Below are positions 16,019 through 25,630 of a stretch of 64,000 nucleotides of DNA, piece by piece; the first letter of the stretch is position 1, and each line of letters starts with the position of its first letter. Origin of the DNA: Flavobacterium geliluteum (GTDB lineage Bacteria; Bacteroidota; Bacteroidia; Flavobacteriales; Flavobacteriaceae). The notes beneath the pieces are model-generated. The model was not told the origin of the DNA. It saw nothing but the letters and a program-made list of their open reading frames with translations, and made no database searches. The translations under genes were made by a program, and so were the position numbers. The DNA is taken from the NCBI RefSeq assembly GCF_017948595.1, contig NZ_JAGFBV010000022.1, positions 16,701 through 80,700 on the forward strand. The letters run 5' to 3'.

Positions 16019-17047
16019 ATGGGATTTTTTGATTTCATGACCGAGGATATTGCGATAGACCTTGGTACCGCAAACACTTTAATCATACATAATGATAAAG
16101 TCGTTATTGATAGTCCATCAATCGTTGCACGTGATAGAGTATCAGGCAAAATCATTGCTGTTGGTAAGGAAGCCAATATGATGCAAGGTAAAACGCATGA
16201 AAACATCAAGACCATAAGGCCTTTGAAAGATGGTGTAATTGCCGATTTTGATGCTTCGGAGAAAATGATCAATATGTTCATTAAAAGTATTCCTGCATTA
16301 AAGAAAAGAATGTTTACTCCAGCCTTACGCATGGTGGTTTGTATTCCTTCCGGAATTACAGAAGTAGAGATGAGAGCCGTTAAAGAATCTTGCGAAAGAG
16401 TAAACGGTAAAGAAGTATATTTGATTCACGAACCAATGGCTGCGGCAATTGGTATTGGTATCGATATCATGCAGCCAAAAGGAAACATGATTGTTGATAT
16501 TGGTGGTGGAACAACTGAGATTGCTGTTATCGCTTTGGGCGGAATTGTTTGCGACAAATCTGTAAAAATTGCAGGTGACGTTTTTACCAACGATATCGTT
16601 TATTATATGCGTACACAGCACAATCTTTTTGTGGGAGAAAGTACTGCTGAAAAAATAAAAATTCAGATTGGAGCTGCTATAGAAGACTTGGATGGACCAC
16701 CGGAAGACATGTCTGTTCAGGGTAGAGATTTACTTACCGGGAAACCAAAACAAGTGGATGTTTCTTACCGTGAAATTGCAAAAGCATTAGACAAGTCGAT
16801 TCAACGTATTGAAGATGCTGTAATGGAAACTTTATCTCAGACACCTCCTGAATTGGCAGCCGATATCTATAACACTGGTATTTATCTTGCTGGTGGAGGA
16901 TCGATGTTAAGAGGTCTTGACAAACGTATTTCTCAAAAAACAGATTTACCTGTTTATATTGCAGAAGATCCGTTGAGAGCCGTAGTACGTGGAACCGGAA
17001 TGGCGCTTAAAAACATTGCAAAATTCAAAAGTATCTTAATCAAATAA
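16019..17047 (+). CDS. mreB: Rod shape-determining actin MreB
   Basis: MreB is the bacterial actin that forms membrane-bound filaments and guides the elongation machinery. The 342-residue protein has the usual length and the actin-fold nucleotide motifs: phosphate-1 DLGTANTLI, then MIVDIGGGTTEIAVI, and the adenosine motif YLAGGGSMLRGLDKRI. The N-terminal MGFFDFMTEDIAID has the amphipathic character expected of a membrane anchor. The gene heads the mreBCD-pbp2-rodA cluster. A strong hairpin in the gap to mreC may give mreB higher expression than the rest. Confidence 0.98.
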   Translation: MGFFDFMTEDIAIDLGTANTLIIHNDKVVIDSPSIVARDRVSGKIIAVGKEANMMQGKTHENIKTIRPLKDGVIADFDASEKMINMFIKSIPALKKRMFTPALRMVVCIPSGITEVEMRAVKESCERVNGKEVYLIHEPMAAAIGIGIDIMQPKGNMIVDIGGGTTEIAVIALGGIVCDKSVKIAGDVFTNDIVYYMRTQHNLFVGESTAEKIKIQIGAAIEDLDGPPEDMSVQGRDLLTGKPKQVDVSYREIAKALDKSIQRIEDAVMETLSQTPPELAADIYNTGIYLAGGGSMLRGLDKRISQKTDLPVYIAEDPLRAVVRGTGMALKNIAKFKSILIK

Positions 17048-17072
17048 GAATCAAAATATAATTAATATATTT

Positions 17073-17112
17073 TTATTAGAGTTAAAAAATTAGTCTTTTT
17101 AACTCTAATAAA
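17073..17112. promoter_or_regulatory. Long perfect hairpin between mreB and mreC
   Basis: A 16-bp perfect inverted repeat pairs TTATTAGAGTTAAAAA (17073-17088) with TTTTTAACTCTAATAA (17096-17111) around a 7-base loop. No clean T run follows on the plus strand, so it looks like a leaky terminator, an RNA-stabilising 3' end for the mreB message, or a processing site. Confidence 0.65.
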
Positions 17113-17159
17113 ATTTGAAAACAAAAGCATATCCTGAAACAAAATAACCACAACAAGAA

Positions 17160-17987
17160 ATGCAGCAAATTTTTATTTTCATTATAAAGAACAGCCATCG
17201 ATTGCTGTTTTTGTTGCTTTTAGTTATTTCGTTGGGACTCACAATTCAATCTCACTCGTTTCATAGAAGCAGAGTAATCAGTTCTGCTAATTTTTTAAGC
17301 GGAGGTGTTTACGAAAAAATCAATAGTTTTAATGAGTATTTGAATTTAAGAACCGAAAATGACGAATTGGTACTTGAAAACGCAAGACTTAAAAGCCAGC
17401 TCTTTGGTATACAAGACACTACTAAACCACCAATGATTGATAGCCTGAAAGGTGTTAAACCTAAAGATATTATCATTTCTAAAGTTATTCATAACACTTA
17501 CAATACACACGAAAATTATATTACTTTAAACTCAGGCGAGAAAGAAGGCGTAAAACCCGACATGGGCGTTATTAATAGTTTGGGTATCATTGGTATTGTA
17601 GATAAAACGTCACCCAATTATTCGACTGTGGTGAGTATTTTGAATATGAAATCTCAAATTAATGCAAAAGTTAAAAAATCAAATCACTTTGGTTCTTTAA
17701 CCTGGAACGGAAAAAGTACCGGATATGTGCAGTTAATTGATGTTCCTAGACTAGCCTCTGTGCGAAAAGGAGATACAATTGTTACGGGTGGACAATCTGT
17801 AATTTTCCCTGAAAATATCAATATTGGTACCATAGAAAATGTCTATATCGATAATAAAACCACTTTTTATACCATTAGAGTTAAGCTATTTAACGACATG
17901 ACCAATCTGGGACATGTTTACATCATAAAAAGTAAAGACAGACAGGAACTTATTAATTTAGAAAAAAAGGAAAAAGAAGATGAATAG
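17160..17987 (+). CDS. mreC: Rod shape-determining protein MreC
   Basis: MreC is a periplasmic scaffold that activates PBP2-RodA. The 275-residue protein has one N-terminal membrane helix (about residues 12-28), a short coiled coil (FNEYLNLRTENDELVLENARLKSQ region, about 58-85), and the double beta-barrel domain with NSLGIIGIVDKTSPNYSTV and KGDTIVTGGQSVIFPENINIG. The charged C-terminus (INLEKKEKEDE) overlaps the start of mreD by 8 bases, which indicates translational coupling. Confidence 0.95.
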   Translation: MQQIFIFIIKNSHRLLFLLLLVISLGLTIQSHSFHRSRVISSANFLSGGVYEKINSFNEYLNLRTENDELVLENARLKSQLFGIQDTTKPPMIDSLKGVKPKDIIISKVIHNTYNTHENYITLNSGEKEGVKPDMGVINSLGIIGIVDKTSPNYSTVVSILNMKSQINAKVKKSNHFGSLTWNGKSTGYVQLIDVPRLASVRKGDTIVTGGQSVIFPENINIGTIENVYIDNKTTFYTIRVKLFNDMTNLGHVYIIKSKDRQELINLEKKEKEDE

Positions 17988-18486
17988 CACATTGTTAGTC
18001 AATATCTTTCGTTTTATTATGTTACTAGCAATTCAGATTGTTATTTTTAATAATATGAATTTTTTAGGGTACATCAGCCCTTTTCCGTACATTCTCTATA
18101 TTATTCTTTATCCTGTAAACAGTAACAGATCGGGTTTAATTATATCTAGTTTTTTACTTGGTTTAACTATGGATATGTTTTGTAATTCGGGAGGAATCCA
18201 TGCTACAGGATGTGTTCTGCTTGCCTATTACAGACCTTATATATTTAAATTTTCTTTTGGTTTAAGTTATGAATACCAAACGATAAAACTAAACGACTCA
18301 CTGACTCCTGAACGGTTTTCATTTATTCTGGTGTCTGTTTTATTGCATCATATTGTTTTGTTTATCCTGGAAGCATTTCAATTTCGTTTTATTTGGGATA
18401 TTTTACTCAGAACGTTATTTAGCTCTATCTTTACTATAATCACTTCAATTATAATCATTTATCTTATTAAGCCGAATAAACGATGA
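17980..18486 (+). CDS. mreD: Rod shape-determining membrane protein MreD
   Basis: MreD is the integral membrane partner of MreC. The 168-residue protein is almost entirely hydrophobic, with about five helices and short loops, including YISPFPYILYIILYPVN and GLTMDMFCNSGGIHATGC, which resemble Bacteroidota MreD. Sequence conservation in this family is low, so the position between mreC and pbp2 carries much of the evidence. It overlaps mreC by 8 bases and the PBP2 gene by 4 bases. Confidence 0.92.
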   Translation: MNSTLLVNIFRFIMLLAIQIVIFNNMNFLGYISPFPYILYIILYPVNSNRSGLIISSFLLGLTMDMFCNSGGIHATGCVLLAYYRPYIFKFSFGLSYEYQTIKLNDSLTPERFSFILVSVLLHHIVLFILEAFQFRFIWDILLRTLFSSIFTIITSIIIIYLIKPNKR

Positions 18487-20453
18487 GAAAAATTCTGCTG
18501 CCCACTTTAATTATAATTGCAGCATCTCTGCTAGTAATTCGAGTATTTTATTTGCAAGTTGTAGATGACTCTTTTGCGACAAAATCAGATAATAATGCGA
18601 TCAAAAAGCAATACGATTATCCTGAAAGAGGCTACATCTATGATCGCTACGGAAAATTATTGGTAGCCAATCAGTCTTCTTATGACATCATGGTTATTCC
18701 AAGAGAGATCAAGAAAGACTTAAACATTACTGAATTTTGTGACTTATTAAAAATCACTAAAGAAGAATATCAAAAAAGAGTCGCAAAAGCTACTGTTTAT
18801 AGTCCACGATTGCCTTCTGTTTTTTTATCACAGTTAAACAAAAGTGAATTTGCTGCTTTTCAGGAAAAAATCAGAAAATACAATGGTTTTTATTTCCAAA
18901 AACGTTCCCTTCGTGATTACGAAGTAGATTACGGTGCTAATATTTTTGGTTTCATCACTCAGGTGGATGAGCGTTTAATTGCCAAAAACCCTTATTACAA
19001 TAGTGGTGACTTAATTGGGAAACAAGGTGTCGAACAAAGCTACGAAGAGGTTTTGCGTGGAATTAAAGGAATAAAATACATACAAAAAGACAAATACAAT
19101 CGAGAAATCGGTTCTTATAAAAACGGAAAATACGATACAATAGCAGTACAAGGGGAAGACATCACACTGACTATCGATGCTGAACTTCAAAAATATGGCG
19201 AAGAATTAATGATCAATAAGCGAGGTGGAATTGTAGCTATCGAACCTAAAACAGGCGAAATTTTAGCACTTGTAACAGCTCCTTCTTACGATCCTGCTAT
19301 TTTGGTAGGAAGAAAACGCTCTAAAAATTATACGCTTTTATATCACGATTCTATCGCAAAACCACTGTATGACAGAGGACTTTTGGCGGAATATCCTCCT
19401 GGATCCCCTTTCAAAATCCTGACTGGTTTAGTTGCTTTACAAGAGGGAGTTATCGATGAAAATATTTTCACAGTCTCTTGTCATCACGGATTTAGCTATG
19501 CGAGAGGCCGATTTATGAGATGTCACTGTGCCGGAGGTCAATTGCAATTGCATAGAGCTATTTATCAATCATGTAACAGTTATTTTGGAACTGCATATAT
19601 GAAAACGATTAACAAATACCAAAGTCCAAGTGCGGCGGTAGATGTATGGAGCAATCACCTAAAAACTTTTGGTTTAGGACAATTCATGGGTTATGATTTA
19701 CCAACAGGAAAAAAAGGAAAAATACCAAACTCCAAAACCTATAAACAAATGTATCCTAATGGAGGCTGGAGAAGTACTGCAATTGTGTCAAATGCTATTG
19801 GTCAGGGCGAAGTTGTAATGACACCTATACAATTGGCCAACATGATGGCAACAATTGCCAATCAGGGTTATTATTTTACACCTCATATCATCAAAAAAAT
19901 TGAAAGTAAAAAAATAGATCCAAAGTTTACCACAAAGCACACAACAAGTATCGACAAAAAATATTTCCCTCCAATCATTAGCGGGTTATTTGATGTTTAT
20001 AATATGGGAACTGCCAGCAGACTTAAAGTTGAAGGTATTGATATTTGTGGTAAAACCGGAACGGCGGAGAACTATACAAAAATTAATGGTGTTAGAACAA
20101 AACTTAAAGATCACTCGATATTTGTAGCTTTTGCCCCTAAAGATAATCCAAAAATTGCCATTGCCATTATGATCGAAAATGGAGGATTTGGAGCTACTGT
20201 TGCAGGACCAATCGCTAGCTTGATGATTGAAAAATATCTAAAAAAGAAAATATCAAGAACAGATTTAGAGATTAGAGTTTTGAATAAAAGCTTAAAGGAA
20301 GAATATGCTAAATTAGGCGGAATCAGTGCAGCAGAGGCAATTGAATCTACTCCTAAAGATTCTATTCTTAAAGCAAAAATAATAGTTCCAAAAAAGATCA
20401 CACCAAAAGCAGAAATCAAAAAAACAACTGTAGATACTACTAAAGACAATTAA
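18483..20453 (+). CDS. mrdA: Penicillin-binding protein 2 (elongasome transpeptidase)
   Basis: PBP2 cross-links new peptidoglycan during side-wall growth, together with RodA. The 656-residue protein has an N-terminal membrane anchor (residues 5-25), a pedestal domain with the RGYIYDRYGKLLVAN motif, and the transpeptidase domain. The active-site motif is S308-P-F-K311 (PPGSPFK); next come SCN in YQSCNSYFG and KTGTAEN. About 60 residues of lysine-rich tail follow the catalytic domain, an extension of unknown use seen in related flavobacteria. It overlaps mreD by 4 bases (ATGA), and rodA follows after 15. Confidence 0.97.
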   Translation: MRKILLPTLIIIAASLLVIRVFYLQVVDDSFATKSDNNAIKKQYDYPERGYIYDRYGKLLVANQSSYDIMVIPREIKKDLNITEFCDLLKITKEEYQKRVAKATVYSPRLPSVFLSQLNKSEFAAFQEKIRKYNGFYFQKRSLRDYEVDYGANIFGFITQVDERLIAKNPYYNSGDLIGKQGVEQSYEEVLRGIKGIKYIQKDKYNREIGSYKNGKYDTIAVQGEDITLTIDAELQKYGEELMINKRGGIVAIEPKTGEILALVTAPSYDPAILVGRKRSKNYTLLYHDSIAKPLYDRGLLAEYPPGSPFKILTGLVALQEGVIDENIFTVSCHHGFSYARGRFMRCHCAGGQLQLHRAIYQSCNSYFGTAYMKTINKYQSPSAAVDVWSNHLKTFGLGQFMGYDLPTGKKGKIPNSKTYKQMYPNGGWRSTAIVSNAIGQGEVVMTPIQLANMMATIANQGYYFTPHIIKKIESKKIDPKFTTKHTTSIDKKYFPPIISGLFDVYNMGTASRLKVEGIDICGKTGTAENYTKINGVRTKLKDHSIFVAFAPKDNPKIAIAIMIENGGFGATVAGPIASLMIEKYLKKKISRTDLEIRVLNKSLKEEYAKLGGISAAEAIESTPKDSILKAKIIVPKKITPKAEIKKTTVDTTKDN

Positions 20454-20468
20454 TAAGGATTATTTCAA

Positions 20469-21704
20469 ATGAGAAATCAAAGCGTAAAAAATAATATTGA
20501 TTGGATAAGTGTCTTTATCTATATTACCTTAGTAGTACTGGGATGGCTTAATATTTACTCGTCGTCGCTGCTATCTACAGATGGTACCTACCAAAAACAA
20601 TTAATATTTATTGGCTGTACCATTCCACTAATACTTGTCGTGCTATTTGTTGACGGTAAATTTTACGAAAAATATGCCAGTATTATTTTTGGCGTATCGC
20701 TACTATCATTAGCTGGGCTTTTTCTTTTTGGAAAAACAATCGCCGGACAACGCTGCTGGTATGCGATCGGGAGTTTTACATTACAGCCATCAGAATTTGC
20801 CAAAGCCGCTACCTCATTGGCTTTAGCCAAATATTTAAGTGATACTCAGATTAATTTGAAAGATTTTAACAGACAAATGCAAGCACTCGCAATTGTATTT
20901 CTGCCTGTTATTCTGATTTTGCCTCAACCTGATCCGGGAAGTGCCCTGATTTACAGTATTTTCATCATCGTTTTATATCGCGAAGGATTGCCTTCTTGGT
21001 ACGTATTAACAGGGTTTATTACTATACTTTTGTTTGTATTAACTCTTGTACTGGAACCTTATGTAGTTATTCTAATTGCAGCACTAGTGCTTGCAATTAT
21101 CTATTTTAAAGGAAGAGTTGTTGACCGAAATATTATTTTAAGCGGAATGATTTTAGCAGCCGTTTCTGCCTTTGTTTTATCAGTAAACTATGTTTTCGAA
21201 AATGTATTTAAACAGCATCATAGAGACCGTTTTAATATTTTACTTGGAAAAAGTGTCGACATGAAAGGCATCGGATACAATACAAATCAATCAGAAATTG
21301 CTATTGGTTCTGGTGGTTGGATAGGAAAAGGTTTTCTAGAAGGAACTCAAACAAAAGGCGGGTTTGTTCCCGAGCAACACACCGATTACATCTTTACAAC
21401 TGTTGGCGAAGAATGGGGGTTTGTAGGATCCCTCATTGTTATCTCTCTTTTTGTTGGATTATTTTTGCGTGTTATCTACTTGGCAGAAAGGCAAAAAACA
21501 AAATTCAGCAGGGTTTACGGGTATTGTGTTGCTGGAATATTATTTACTCACTTTTTTGTAAATATTGCAATGGTGGTTGGTATTTTTCCAACTATCGGAG
21601 TACCACTTCCCTTCTTCTCTTATGGCGGTTCTGGTCTATGGGGTTTTACAATTTTATTGTTTATATTCTTAAAAATGGATGCTAATAAGGTAAATGAATG
21701 GTAG
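20469..21704 (+). CDS. rodA: Peptidoglycan glycosyltransferase RodA
   Basis: RodA is the SEDS-family polymerase that builds glycan strands from lipid II as the partner of PBP2. The 411-residue protein has about ten membrane helices. SEDS signatures are QPSEFAKAA, PDPGSALIY, the large extracellular loop with GGFVPEQHTDYIFTTVGEEWGFVG split across its conserved acidic residues, and PLPFFSYGGSGL near the end. It closes the elongasome operon, and a terminator follows at 21839. Confidence 0.97.
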   Translation: MRNQSVKNNIDWISVFIYITLVVLGWLNIYSSSLLSTDGTYQKQLIFIGCTIPLILVVLFVDGKFYEKYASIIFGVSLLSLAGLFLFGKTIAGQRCWYAIGSFTLQPSEFAKAATSLALAKYLSDTQINLKDFNRQMQALAIVFLPVILILPQPDPGSALIYSIFIIVLYREGLPSWYVLTGFITILLFVLTLVLEPYVVILIAALVLAIIYFKGRVVDRNIILSGMILAAVSAFVLSVNYVFENVFKQHHRDRFNILLGKSVDMKGIGYNTNQSEIAIGSGGWIGKGFLEGTQTKGGFVPEQHTDYIFTTVGEEWGFVGSLIVISLFVGLFLRVIYLAERQKTKFSRVYGYCVAGILFTHFFVNIAMVVGIFPTIGVPLPFFSYGGSGLWGFTILLFIFLKMDANKVNEW

Positions 21705-21838
21705 TCTAAAAATGAGTTTAACATTCACAGATTAATCAAAAAAGAAAACACAACGTTCTGTCCAGTAGAGATGTTTCTTTTAAACAACTAAGAGTTGGTA
21801 AACAAATTTCGATATTATTAAACACTATCATATAAAAG

Positions 21839-21874
21839 CAAAAAAAGCTGAAGTTTTCACTTCAGCTTTTTTTT
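21839..21874. terminator. Bidirectional terminator between rodA and the DedA gene
   Basis: The stem AAGCTGAAG/CTTCAGCTT around a 6-base loop has A runs on the left and T runs on the right, so it serves both convergent genes. Confidence 0.88.
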
Positions 21875-22553
21875 ATAGTTTTTCGGTAGGTCTCTTTTTT
21901 AGAATCTTTAAGAGTACTGGAAATGTAGAAATAATTACTATAATGATAATGATGTATTCTATATGCTCTTTTAGATCAATTCCCTCTTTTAGAAAGATTC
22001 CGTATAAATAATGTCCTGAAAATATTAGTAAAAAAGACCATAAAAAAGAACTTAGCACATTATAGAACATAAATTTCTGCTTATCCATAGAAACTATCCC
22101 TGCAATAATTGGCGCAAATGTTCTTAAGATTGGTAAAAATCGAGCGTAAATGATTGCCTTTCCACCATATTTTTCAAAAAAATCTTTGGATTGCAGCAGG
22201 TATTTTTTCTTAAACCAAAAAGAATCTTCTTTTTTAAACAAATAATAACCACTTTTTGCTCCAAACCAATAACCGGTCATGTTTCCTAAAACACCCATAA
22301 TGGCCACAAGCGTTGAAAGCAATAAAACATTAATGAAATCGCTGGGAATGAATGCTAAATTCTGAATTAAATCACGGCTATAAATACCCGCCAAAAAAAG
22401 CAAACTATCGCCTGGCAGAAAGAATCCTGCAAAAAGACCCGTCTCTGCAAAAACAATAAATAAAACAATAAATAAACCAATCTGAATCCCACCAACAGTT
22501 AAAGTAATATAAAATTCGGGGTTGATCAATTGAGTCCAATCAAAATTATTCAT
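21873..22553 (-). CDS. DedA-family membrane protein
   Basis: DedA (SNARE-associated/VTT) proteins are inner-membrane proteins, several of which recycle undecaprenyl phosphate or phospholipids across the membrane. The 226-residue protein has the family pattern: ETGLFAGFFLPGDSLLFLAG (the F/Y-x-x-P-G-D/E re-entrant segment), the GYWFGAKSGYYLFKKEDSFWF region, and GGKAIIYARFLPILRTFAPIIAG with the conserved arginine. It faces the elongasome operon but is transcribed separately. A link to lipid-carrier recycling is inferred from the family. Confidence 0.92.
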   Translation of the reverse strand: MNNFDWTQLINPEFYITLTVGGIQIGLFIVLFIVFAETGLFAGFFLPGDSLLFLAGIYSRDLIQNLAFIPSDFINVLLLSTLVAIMGVLGNMTGYWFGAKSGYYLFKKEDSFWFKKKYLLQSKDFFEKYGGKAIIYARFLPILRTFAPIIAGIVSMDKQKFMFYNVLSSFLWSFLLIFSGHYLYGIFLKEGIDLKEHIEYIIIIIVIISTFPVLLKILKKRPTEKL

Positions 22554-22652
22554 AAAAAAGGTTTACTATTACATTTATAAGGTCGTGAAAGTAAGAATAA
22601 TTTATTTCAACCACAATAAAACGCAGCATTTTAAAGATTAATTAACGAATAG

Positions 22653-22683
22653 AAAAAGCCCAAGTATGAAACTTGGGCTTGGG
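22653..22683 (-). terminator. Terminator after the HMA-domain gene
   Basis: The stem AAGCCCAAGT/ACTTGGGCTT, followed by a T run when read on the minus strand, closes the gene set that reads leftwards from XrtF. Confidence 0.8.
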
Positions 22684-22686
22684 TTA

Positions 22687-23028
22687 TTATTTTCTCTCGT
22701 ATTTGCAGCAAGAATGCAGATTTTGATAATCTGTCTCCGTAGCTTTTACAGCATCGGTATCGTGACCTACTTTTGCGATTGCTTTTTTCAAATCTTCAGG
22801 AGAACATTTCTCCTCATTCATAATCACCGTTAACTCATGTGTACCTACATCCCAAGTGGCTGTTTTTACGCCAGAAACTCCAAAAGCAGCTTTTTCGATG
22901 CGTTTTTTACATTGTTCGCAATTTCCATTTACTTCAGTAGTATATTTTAAATTTTTATTTTTTTTAGCTTGTGCCTGAGCAGAAAATCCTAAAAAAGTTA
23001 CCACTGCAATTAAAAGTATATTTTTCAT
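22687..23028 (-). CDS. Secreted heavy-metal-associated (HMA) domain protein
   Basis: The 113-residue protein has a signal peptide (residues 1-20, ending AQAQ) and one ferredoxin-like HMA domain with the metal pair Cys37 and Cys40 (GNCEQCKKRIEK). The usual GVSGVKTATWDVGTHELTV strands follow. Another cysteine (EEKCSPEDL) and a terminal pair (Cys107-Cys108 in HSCCKYERK) could add ligands. It is probably a periplasmic copper or zinc carrier. It lies 42 bases downstream of the TonB receptor on the same strand, so it may receive metal imported by that receptor. Confidence 0.88.
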   Translation of the reverse strand: MKNILLIAVVTFLGFSAQAQAKKNKNLKYTTEVNGNCEQCKKRIEKAAFGVSGVKTATWDVGTHELTVIMNEEKCSPEDLKKAIAKVGHDTDAVKATETDYQNLHSCCKYERK

Positions 23029-23070
23029 TTTGTTTATTATTTATTAGTTGTTAAAATTGATATTAATTTG

Positions 23071-25077
23071 TTATTTTATTTTAAATCGTAGCCCTGCATA
23101 ATACATTTGTCCAAAAATCGGCGCATATGCTATAGAAGCATCAAAGTTAGAGCCAAAAGGATCACTGGCTCCTAAAATTGCCTTTTCTTGTTTATAATTG
23201 CCAATGTTTTCACCGCCCACATAGACTTCAAAAACTGATGAGAAAACTCGTGTAACCTGAGCATTCATTACGGCGTAAGATGGCGAAAAATTAGGAAACT
23301 GATCCGCTTGAGGATTAGAAGCCGTATAGGGCAATTGTTGTTTTCCTGACCAATTATAGGTGAAATCAAATTTCCATTGCTTATCATCATTCAAATTGGT
23401 TTCGTATTCTAAATTTCCTAAAAAACGATGTTTTGCCTGCAAAGGACGCTGAAAAGTACCCGCTAAATAATCAGTTTGAATGTCGTAGTATTTGTATGCC
23501 GTACGTAAATTAAAGTTATGCAGCACTTCATAATTAAACTCCAACTGCAAACTATTGGCAAAAGAGTTTCCTCTTAAATTATAAAAGGATACTTGCTGCG
23601 GACTCTGCATCAAATCTACAACAGCCTGATTCTGAAAATCGGTTCTATAGAAATCAAAACCTGCATCGGCATTTTTACCAAAAATTTTAAACTTTTGAGA
23701 AAAACTCCAACCATAATTCCATGCAATTTCAGGGTTTAAACCGTAAATTTTACCATTTGAATCTAAAATTTCAAAAGTACGGGAACTCGCAAAAAGTTGT
23801 TGATTTTCGGCAAAAATATTAGCCGAACGTTTTCCTCTTCCAGCTGAAAAACGAATCACACCATCCTTCCAAGGATTGTATCGCATGTGCAAACGAGGGG
23901 TTACAAAAAAGCCTAATCGGTTATGATTATCTACTCTTCCGCCCAAAATCAGACTAAAATTATCTGTATTATCATAGGTATATTCAAAAAAAGCACCTAC
24001 CGAATTATCAATTCTGCTGTAATCGTTTACATTCACAAATTCCTGATATTCATCATACGTAAAATTCAATCCTGTAGAAAATTTATGCATGGTATTGTTG
24101 ATAATCGAATTGAAAATCAAATTCGAATAATAGCTATTTTGCTTGATGTCATAAAGGTTTAAGCCAAAATAAGAATCCTGATTGTGGCTGTTGAAGGCAT
24201 TTTGAAAACCAATACTTTGGTACGGCATATCTGGAAAAACGTACCCAACTTTAGTCGAAACCTCAAAACGCTCCGTATTGATTTCTGAGCCCCACAAATT
24301 CGTCGTCCCACGATCTCTGTCTTTATCAAAATCAACTTGACCCGTTTGCTTCTTATCATTCATATACCTGAAATTGATAAAACTAACCAACCCACTTTCG
24401 GCATTATAATATTGATAACGATTTAGAATATTAATTTGTTTTCCTAACGGATTATCCAAAAAACCATCATCGTTCATGTCGTTTTTTGCTACACGGGCGT
24501 TGCCATGAACAAATAAACTTGTCGCCCATTTATCTGATAGTTTTTTATTAAAATGTGTATTGAGTTCAAAACGAGAATCGGTAGAACCATAAAAATTTAA
24601 GAAAAACGGAATATCATTTAACGGCTTTAAAAGCTCTGTATTGATTTGCCCCGAAATACTTTCGTATCCATTGATAACACTTCCGGCTCCTTTGGTAATC
24701 TGAACACTTTCTATCCAGGTTCCAGGCGTAAATGACAATCCGTAGGCTTGGGAAGCTCCTCGAACCGAAGGGATATTTTCCTCAGTAATCATCAAATATG
24801 GACTTGTTAAACCTAACATTTTTATTTGTTTGGTTCCCGTTAAAGCATCCGAGAAATTGACATCAATTGAAGGATTGGTCTCAAAACTTTCGGCCAGATT
24901 ACAGCAGGCTGCTTTAAGCAATTCTTTACTAGTAATAACAGATGTATTGGCCGTTAAAGTATAGGATTTTTTAATTCCTTTTTGCTTTTTTGTGATTTTG
25001 ACTTCTTCTAAATCTTCTTGCGAAAACACAGACACAGAAAGTAAAACCAGAACAAAAAGCATTCTAATTTTTTGCAT
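23071..25077 (-). CDS. TonB-dependent outer-membrane receptor, probably metal-related
   Basis: The 668-residue protein has a signal peptide (to about 19), a plug domain from about residue 28 (VITSKELLKAACCNLAESFETNPSIDV broken by the unusual Cys-Cys pair, then VQITKGAGSVINGYESISGQIN) and a 22-strand barrel ending in an aromatic strand (YAGLRFKIK). No CarboxypepD_reg domain precedes the plug, unlike SusC-type receptors. Neighbours are an HMA protein and a cysteine-rich HYC_CC_PP protein, which suggests copper or another thiophilic metal. The ligand itself cannot be read from the sequence. Confidence 0.9.
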   Translation of the reverse strand: MQKIRMLFVLVLLSVSVFSQEDLEEVKITKKQKGIKKSYTLTANTSVITSKELLKAACCNLAESFETNPSIDVNFSDALTGTKQIKMLGLTSPYLMITEENIPSVRGASQAYGLSFTPGTWIESVQITKGAGSVINGYESISGQINTELLKPLNDIPFFLNFYGSTDSRFELNTHFNKKLSDKWATSLFVHGNARVAKNDMNDDGFLDNPLGKQINILNRYQYYNAESGLVSFINFRYMNDKKQTGQVDFDKDRDRGTTNLWGSEINTERFEVSTKVGYVFPDMPYQSIGFQNAFNSHNQDSYFGLNLYDIKQNSYYSNLIFNSIINNTMHKFSTGLNFTYDEYQEFVNVNDYSRIDNSVGAFFEYTYDNTDNFSLILGGRVDNHNRLGFFVTPRLHMRYNPWKDGVIRFSAGRGKRSANIFAENQQLFASSRTFEILDSNGKIYGLNPEIAWNYGWSFSQKFKIFGKNADAGFDFYRTDFQNQAVVDLMQSPQQVSFYNLRGNSFANSLQLEFNYEVLHNFNLRTAYKYYDIQTDYLAGTFQRPLQAKHRFLGNLEYETNLNDDKQWKFDFTYNWSGKQQLPYTASNPQADQFPNFSPSYAVMNAQVTRVFSSVFEVYVGGENIGNYKQEKAILGASDPFGSNFDASIAYAPIFGQMYYAGLRFKIK

Positions 25078-25186
25078 AAAAAATGATTTTAATGTTAAGT
25101 AGAAAAACGCATTTTGAAAGTTTTAAAAGAAAAACAATCAAAAATTACTTTACAAGCCAATATTGGCTTGAATCTAAACATTAAAA

Positions 25187-25585
25187 TCAGGCGTAAAAAA
25201 TATATTGATGATATAATTTGAATAAAGGAGGCGCATTAGCATCAGAACAATACGCAATAATCTGATTGCTTTTAAAATTAGGAATTACTAAAAATGCAGT
25301 TGATTTGAATTCCTGAATTAGAGCGGGAAATTCAAGTTGAAAAAAGAAAATTTTAAAAGTAGCATTATCTGATTTTTTTTCGAAATGAACTACTTTATCT
25401 TTACAACAAGATGATTTTTTTTCTGTTTTTGCACAACAACTCTTTTGGGGTACGGCATCTACAGTCGTATTTAAAGAAACAGAAGCTATCTTACCGCCAC
25501 AATAATGTACATCAAAAGCAAAGCCAATGTTGGACACCAACAAAAGGAGTGCTAAAAACAATGTTGTACATTTCTTCCAATTCAT
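25187..25585 (-). CDS. HYC_CC_PP family small secreted protein
   Basis: The 132-residue protein has a signal peptide (about 1-23) and the three marks that name this Bacteroidota family: His-Tyr-Cys at residues 27-29 (HYCGGKI), Cys-Cys pairs at 50-51 and 60-61, and Pro-Pro at 119-120 (NAPPLF). The function is not established. The exposed thiols and histidine fit binding of copper or a similar metal in the periplasm. It sits directly upstream of the TonB receptor and downstream of the XrtF pair, on the same strand. Confidence 0.85.
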   Translation of the reverse strand: MNWKKCTTLFLALLLLVSNIGFAFDVHYCGGKIASVSLNTTVDAVPQKSCCAKTEKKSSCCKDKVVHFEKKSDNATFKIFFFQLEFPALIQEFKSTAFLVIPNFKSNQIIAYCSDANAPPLFKLYHQYIFYA

Positions 25586-25630
25586 GAAGCAAAATTATTA
25601 AAAAGAGAATGAAAAAGATTTAATAAAATG

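Noticed and set aside
21317..21685. Second long reading frame inside rodA
   Set aside because: It has a cysteine- and arginine-rich, low-quality composition and overlaps a strongly conserved gene in another frame.
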